Assembly (NCBI GenBank): GCA_964508865.1
Contig: CAZDVP010000085.1
Location: 1 to 8,379, forward strand
Source of the DNA: UBA3263 sp964508865
GTDB taxonomy: Bacteria; Bacteroidota; Bacteroidia; Bacteroidales; Muribaculaceae
DNA length: 8,379 nt
Direction of reading: 5' to 3'
Below the pieces are notes generated by a model. That model was not told the origin of the DNA, made no database searches, and saw only the letters and a program-made list of their open reading frames with translations. The position numbers and the translations under genes are program-made. The stretch's first letter is position 1. Every line of letters begins with the position of its first letter. This document shows positions 6,852 through 8,379 of the stretch, one piece after another.

Positions 6852-7991
6852 ATGAAGACGCTTTTGAAAATGCTGGGGGGCCTGCTGGCAGGCGGCTTAA
6901 TCGGCTTGACGATTGGTGGCTTGATTGTCGTGTTGTTTACCGACACAACCTTCACCGAGTACATCCATAAATTCTATTCGATTGACTCTGCTGAGGCCCT
7001 ATGGGTCGTTCTGGTGGCAATTGGCTCTCTGGTGTTGTCGCTTGTTGTTCTGATTTCGGTTCACGAGCTGGGTCATCTTGTTTGCGGTCTTCTTAGCGAC
7101 TACAGGTTTGTCAGCTACCGCATTTTTAACCTTACGCTACTGAAAATCAACGGCAGATTCCGAGTGAAAAGATTCGCCGTTGCGGGCACTGGCGGACAAT
7201 GCCTGTTAACCCCGCCCGAGCGCCCTTTGGAGGAGATTCCAACCTTTTGGTATAATTTCGGGGGCGTTTTTTTCAATATTCTCGTTTTGGTGTTAACCCT
7301 ACCGCTACTCCTGCTCGACCTCAATCCGTTTGTGGCCGAGGCTCTGGGAATTTTCGCGCTAACCGACGCAGCGCTGATTCTGCTCAACGGACTGCCGATA
7401 AAGATTGGAGGACTTGGCAACGACGGCTTCAACATAAAATTGCTCAACCGCAACCTGAGCAGCAAGCGGGCATTAGTAAACCAGCTCCGCGCAAACGCAC
7501 TTATTCAAAGCGGAGTCCGCCCTAAGGATATGGCCGACAGTCTCTTTTCCAACCCAAAGGTTATTGACTATGCAAACGCCCTGGAAGTTGCCATGCCCAT
7601 GATGTATTTCTCACAGATGATTGACCGCATGGAATTTCCCGAAGCACTGGCAGGAATGGAGGAACTATATGCCCACAAAGATGAAATCATGCCACTTTAC
7701 GTCAAGGAAATAGCCTGTGAGCTGGCCTACCTCTACCTGATGACCGGAAAAACAGCCGAAGCCGAAGCACTACTCACTCAAGAGCTGAGCGCTTATATTG
7801 AAGCCTATCGCAAAACAATGTCATCCAAACAGCGGCTCTACATCGCGATTACCCTTCTGCTTGACAAAAACGAACCCAAAGCGCGCCAACTCTACGACCA
7901 CCTTCGGGCAACCCAATCAACCTACCTCCTCCAGGGAGAAGTCAAAAGCGACCTCGCCCTCCTCGCCCCCCTCTTCCCCACCCAAGAATAG
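6852..7991 (+). CDS. M50 family membrane metalloprotease with helical tail
   Basis: This 379-aa protein carries the zinc-site pair of site-2 protease-type (M50) enzymes: HELGH (71-75) at the end of a hydrophobic segment, and N179-G-L-P182 followed by N190-D191-G192, where D191 would be the third zinc ligand. Hydrophobic segments lie at about 8-30, 49-70, 132-156 and 160-178. Between them a loop with RFVSYRIFNLTLLK (85-98) and GTGGQCLLTPP (112-122) resembles a group of uncharacterised bacterial M50 proteins. Residues 195-379 are soluble and helical; ELAYLYLMTGKTAEAEALL (290-308) looks like a TPR unit and may bind a substrate or partner. There is no PDZ domain, so this is not RseP/RasP. The gene starts 29 bp after the previous one and could be transcribed by read-through. 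Its base composition is lower in GC (block 7021-7080 is 30 of 60). The substrate is unknown. Confidence 0.8.
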   Translation: MKTLLKMLGGLLAGGLIGLTIGGLIVVLFTDTTFTEYIHKFYSIDSAEALWVVLVAIGSLVLSLVVLISVHELGHLVCGLLSDYRFVSYRIFNLTLLKINGRFRVKRFAVAGTGGQCLLTPPERPLEEIPTFWYNFGGVFFNILVLVLTLPLLLLDLNPFVAEALGIFALTDAALILLNGLPIKIGGLGNDGFNIKLLNRNLSSKRALVNQLRANALIQSGVRPKDMADSLFSNPKVIDYANALEVAMPMMYFSQMIDRMEFPEALAGMEELYAHKDEIMPLYVKEIACELAYLYLMTGKTAEAEALLTQELSAYIEAYRKTMSSKQRLYIAITLLLDKNEPKARQLYDHLRATQSTYLLQGEVKSDLALLAPLFPTQE

Positions 7992-7998
7992 CTGACGG

Positions 7999-8379
7999 TC
8001 ATACGGCGAAAAGTTCTCGGCCTGATGCAGTGAGGGTATATGACTGCTTGGCGCTTCTGGGCTTATCTGGATTCGTCATGCTTATATAACCTAACTGAGT
8101 GAGCGGAACGATAATTTTACGTTTTAACTCGTAGGTCGCTCCATATTCAAGCGCAGTATTCAATGCATTTGCCGATAAACTTTTACCTTCAAGCAAGCAA
8201 AGTAAATCTATCGTAGCTGTGGCAAGTTTAACTATATCAGGGTTGGACTTAGACTTATACCAGACTTGAACGAACATTTGTTTAAGTAATTGAACAAGTT
8301 TCTTTTTATCCGCTATAACACACTGATTAACAATGCCATGAACTTGAACGGATGTTTGTCCAAGTATTTGTTCAAGTTC
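7999..8379 (-). CDS. Partial gene: C-terminal winged-helix of a Fic/AlbA_2-type protein
   Basis: The frame ending at the TGA at 7999-8001 stays open to the right edge of the window, giving 126 visible codons with the 5' end missing. The ATG at 8275-8277 is probably internal. The tail, with LKRKIIVPLTQLGYISMT (85-102 of the visible part) and NPDKPRSAKQSYTLTASG (103-120), closely resembles the winged-helix module that ends many Fic-domain proteins and AlbA_2 (Schlafen-like, AAA-4) ATP-binding proteins. These are often accessory, defence or regulatory genes. The catalytic N-terminal part is outside the window, so the type cannot be settled. The visible linker contains a two-copy repeat of about 13 residues. 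The gene is AT-rich (block 8281-8340 is 18 of 60 G+C), unlike the genes to the left, which suggests recent acquisition. It converges on the M50 gene with a 7-bp gap. Confidence 0.7.
   Translation of the reverse strand, partial: ELEQILGQTSVQVHGIVNQCVIADKKKLVQLLKQMFVQVWYKSKSNPDIVKLATATIDLLCLLEGKSLSANALNTALEYGATYELKRKIIVPLTQLGYISMTNPDKPRSAKQSYTLTASGRELFAV
8264..8379. repeat. Imperfect direct repeat, 78-bp period
   Basis: Segments 8264-8301 and 8342-8379 match at 29 of 38 positions with an offset of 78 bp, which is exactly 26 codons. In the minus-strand gene they encode ELEQILGQTSVQV and KLVQLLKQMFVQV, so the repeat is in frame and visible in the protein. The array may continue past the window edge. 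Confidence 0.65.
8340..8379. repeat. Perfect 10-bp inverted repeat at window edge
   Basis: GAACTTGAAC at 8340-8349 and its exact reverse complement GTTCAAGTTC at 8370-8379 are separated by 20 bp. They lie inside the coding frame of the partial gene. The arms may simply reflect the repetitive coding of Glu-Leu-Glu-Gln and Val-Gln-Val, but a hairpin or a binding site is possible. Confidence 0.5.

Noticed and set aside
6852..7991. M50 gene as RseP/RasP for envelope stress
   Set aside because: No PDZ domain, a different topology, a long TPR-like tail, and none of the usual RseP neighbours (dxr, bamA) in the window.
7992..7998. Bidirectional terminator between the converging genes
   Set aside because: Only 7 bp separate the stop codons and I see no GC-rich hairpin followed by a T run on either strand nearby.
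8275..8277. ATG at 8277 as the true start of a 92-aa protein
   Set aside because: The frame is open for 34 codons upstream to the edge, and the repeat and linker continue there in frame, so this Met is more likely internal.

Overview
This window looks like chromosome from a Bacteroidota species, most likely order Bacteroidales. A Muribaculaceae-like gut bacterium is a guess. The reasons are a DUF4831-type secreted protein, a YfhO-family membrane protein, a short single-domain mannose-1-phosphate guanylyltransferase, and TAnnTTTG-type promoter boxes with no evident Shine-Dalgarno sequences. Most of the window is GC-rich, with strong G/C preference at third codon positions. That bias explains the many long open frames lying opposite the real genes.

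Layout. Positions 2-2615 are a minus-strand two-gene operon: nnr (NAD(P)HX repair, 2615 to 1098), then a DUF4831 secreted protein (1093 to 2) only 4 bp later. A 105-bp divergent promoter region (2616-2720) follows. It carries three copies of the octamer TAACTTTG, one facing nnr and two in tandem facing right. Positions 2721-6822 are a tightly coupled plus-strand cluster with ATGA overlaps at both joints: manC (GDP-mannose synthesis), a large YfhO-family membrane protein (851 aa), and a 158-aa protein that looks like a contracted relic of a Bacteroidetes methyltransferase family. After 29 bp comes a plus-strand M50-type intramembrane metalloprotease with a helical, TPR-like tail (6852-7991), in a visibly less GC-rich stretch. 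Seven bases further on, facing it, is the 3' part of an AT-rich minus-strand gene (7999 to beyond 8379). Its end resembles the winged-helix tail of Fic or AlbA_2-type proteins.

How the genes may work together. manC and the YfhO-family gene are translationally coupled. YfhO-like proteins belong to the GT-C-like polytopic glycosyltransferases, so a plausible but unproven reading is that GDP-mannose made here feeds a lipid-linked mannosyl donor used on the periplasmic side of the inner membrane. The nnr operon is metabolite-repair housekeeping. The right end, from about 6840, has shifting base composition and probably begins a more variable segment. I see no RNA gene, CRISPR array, insertion sequence or complete mobile element.
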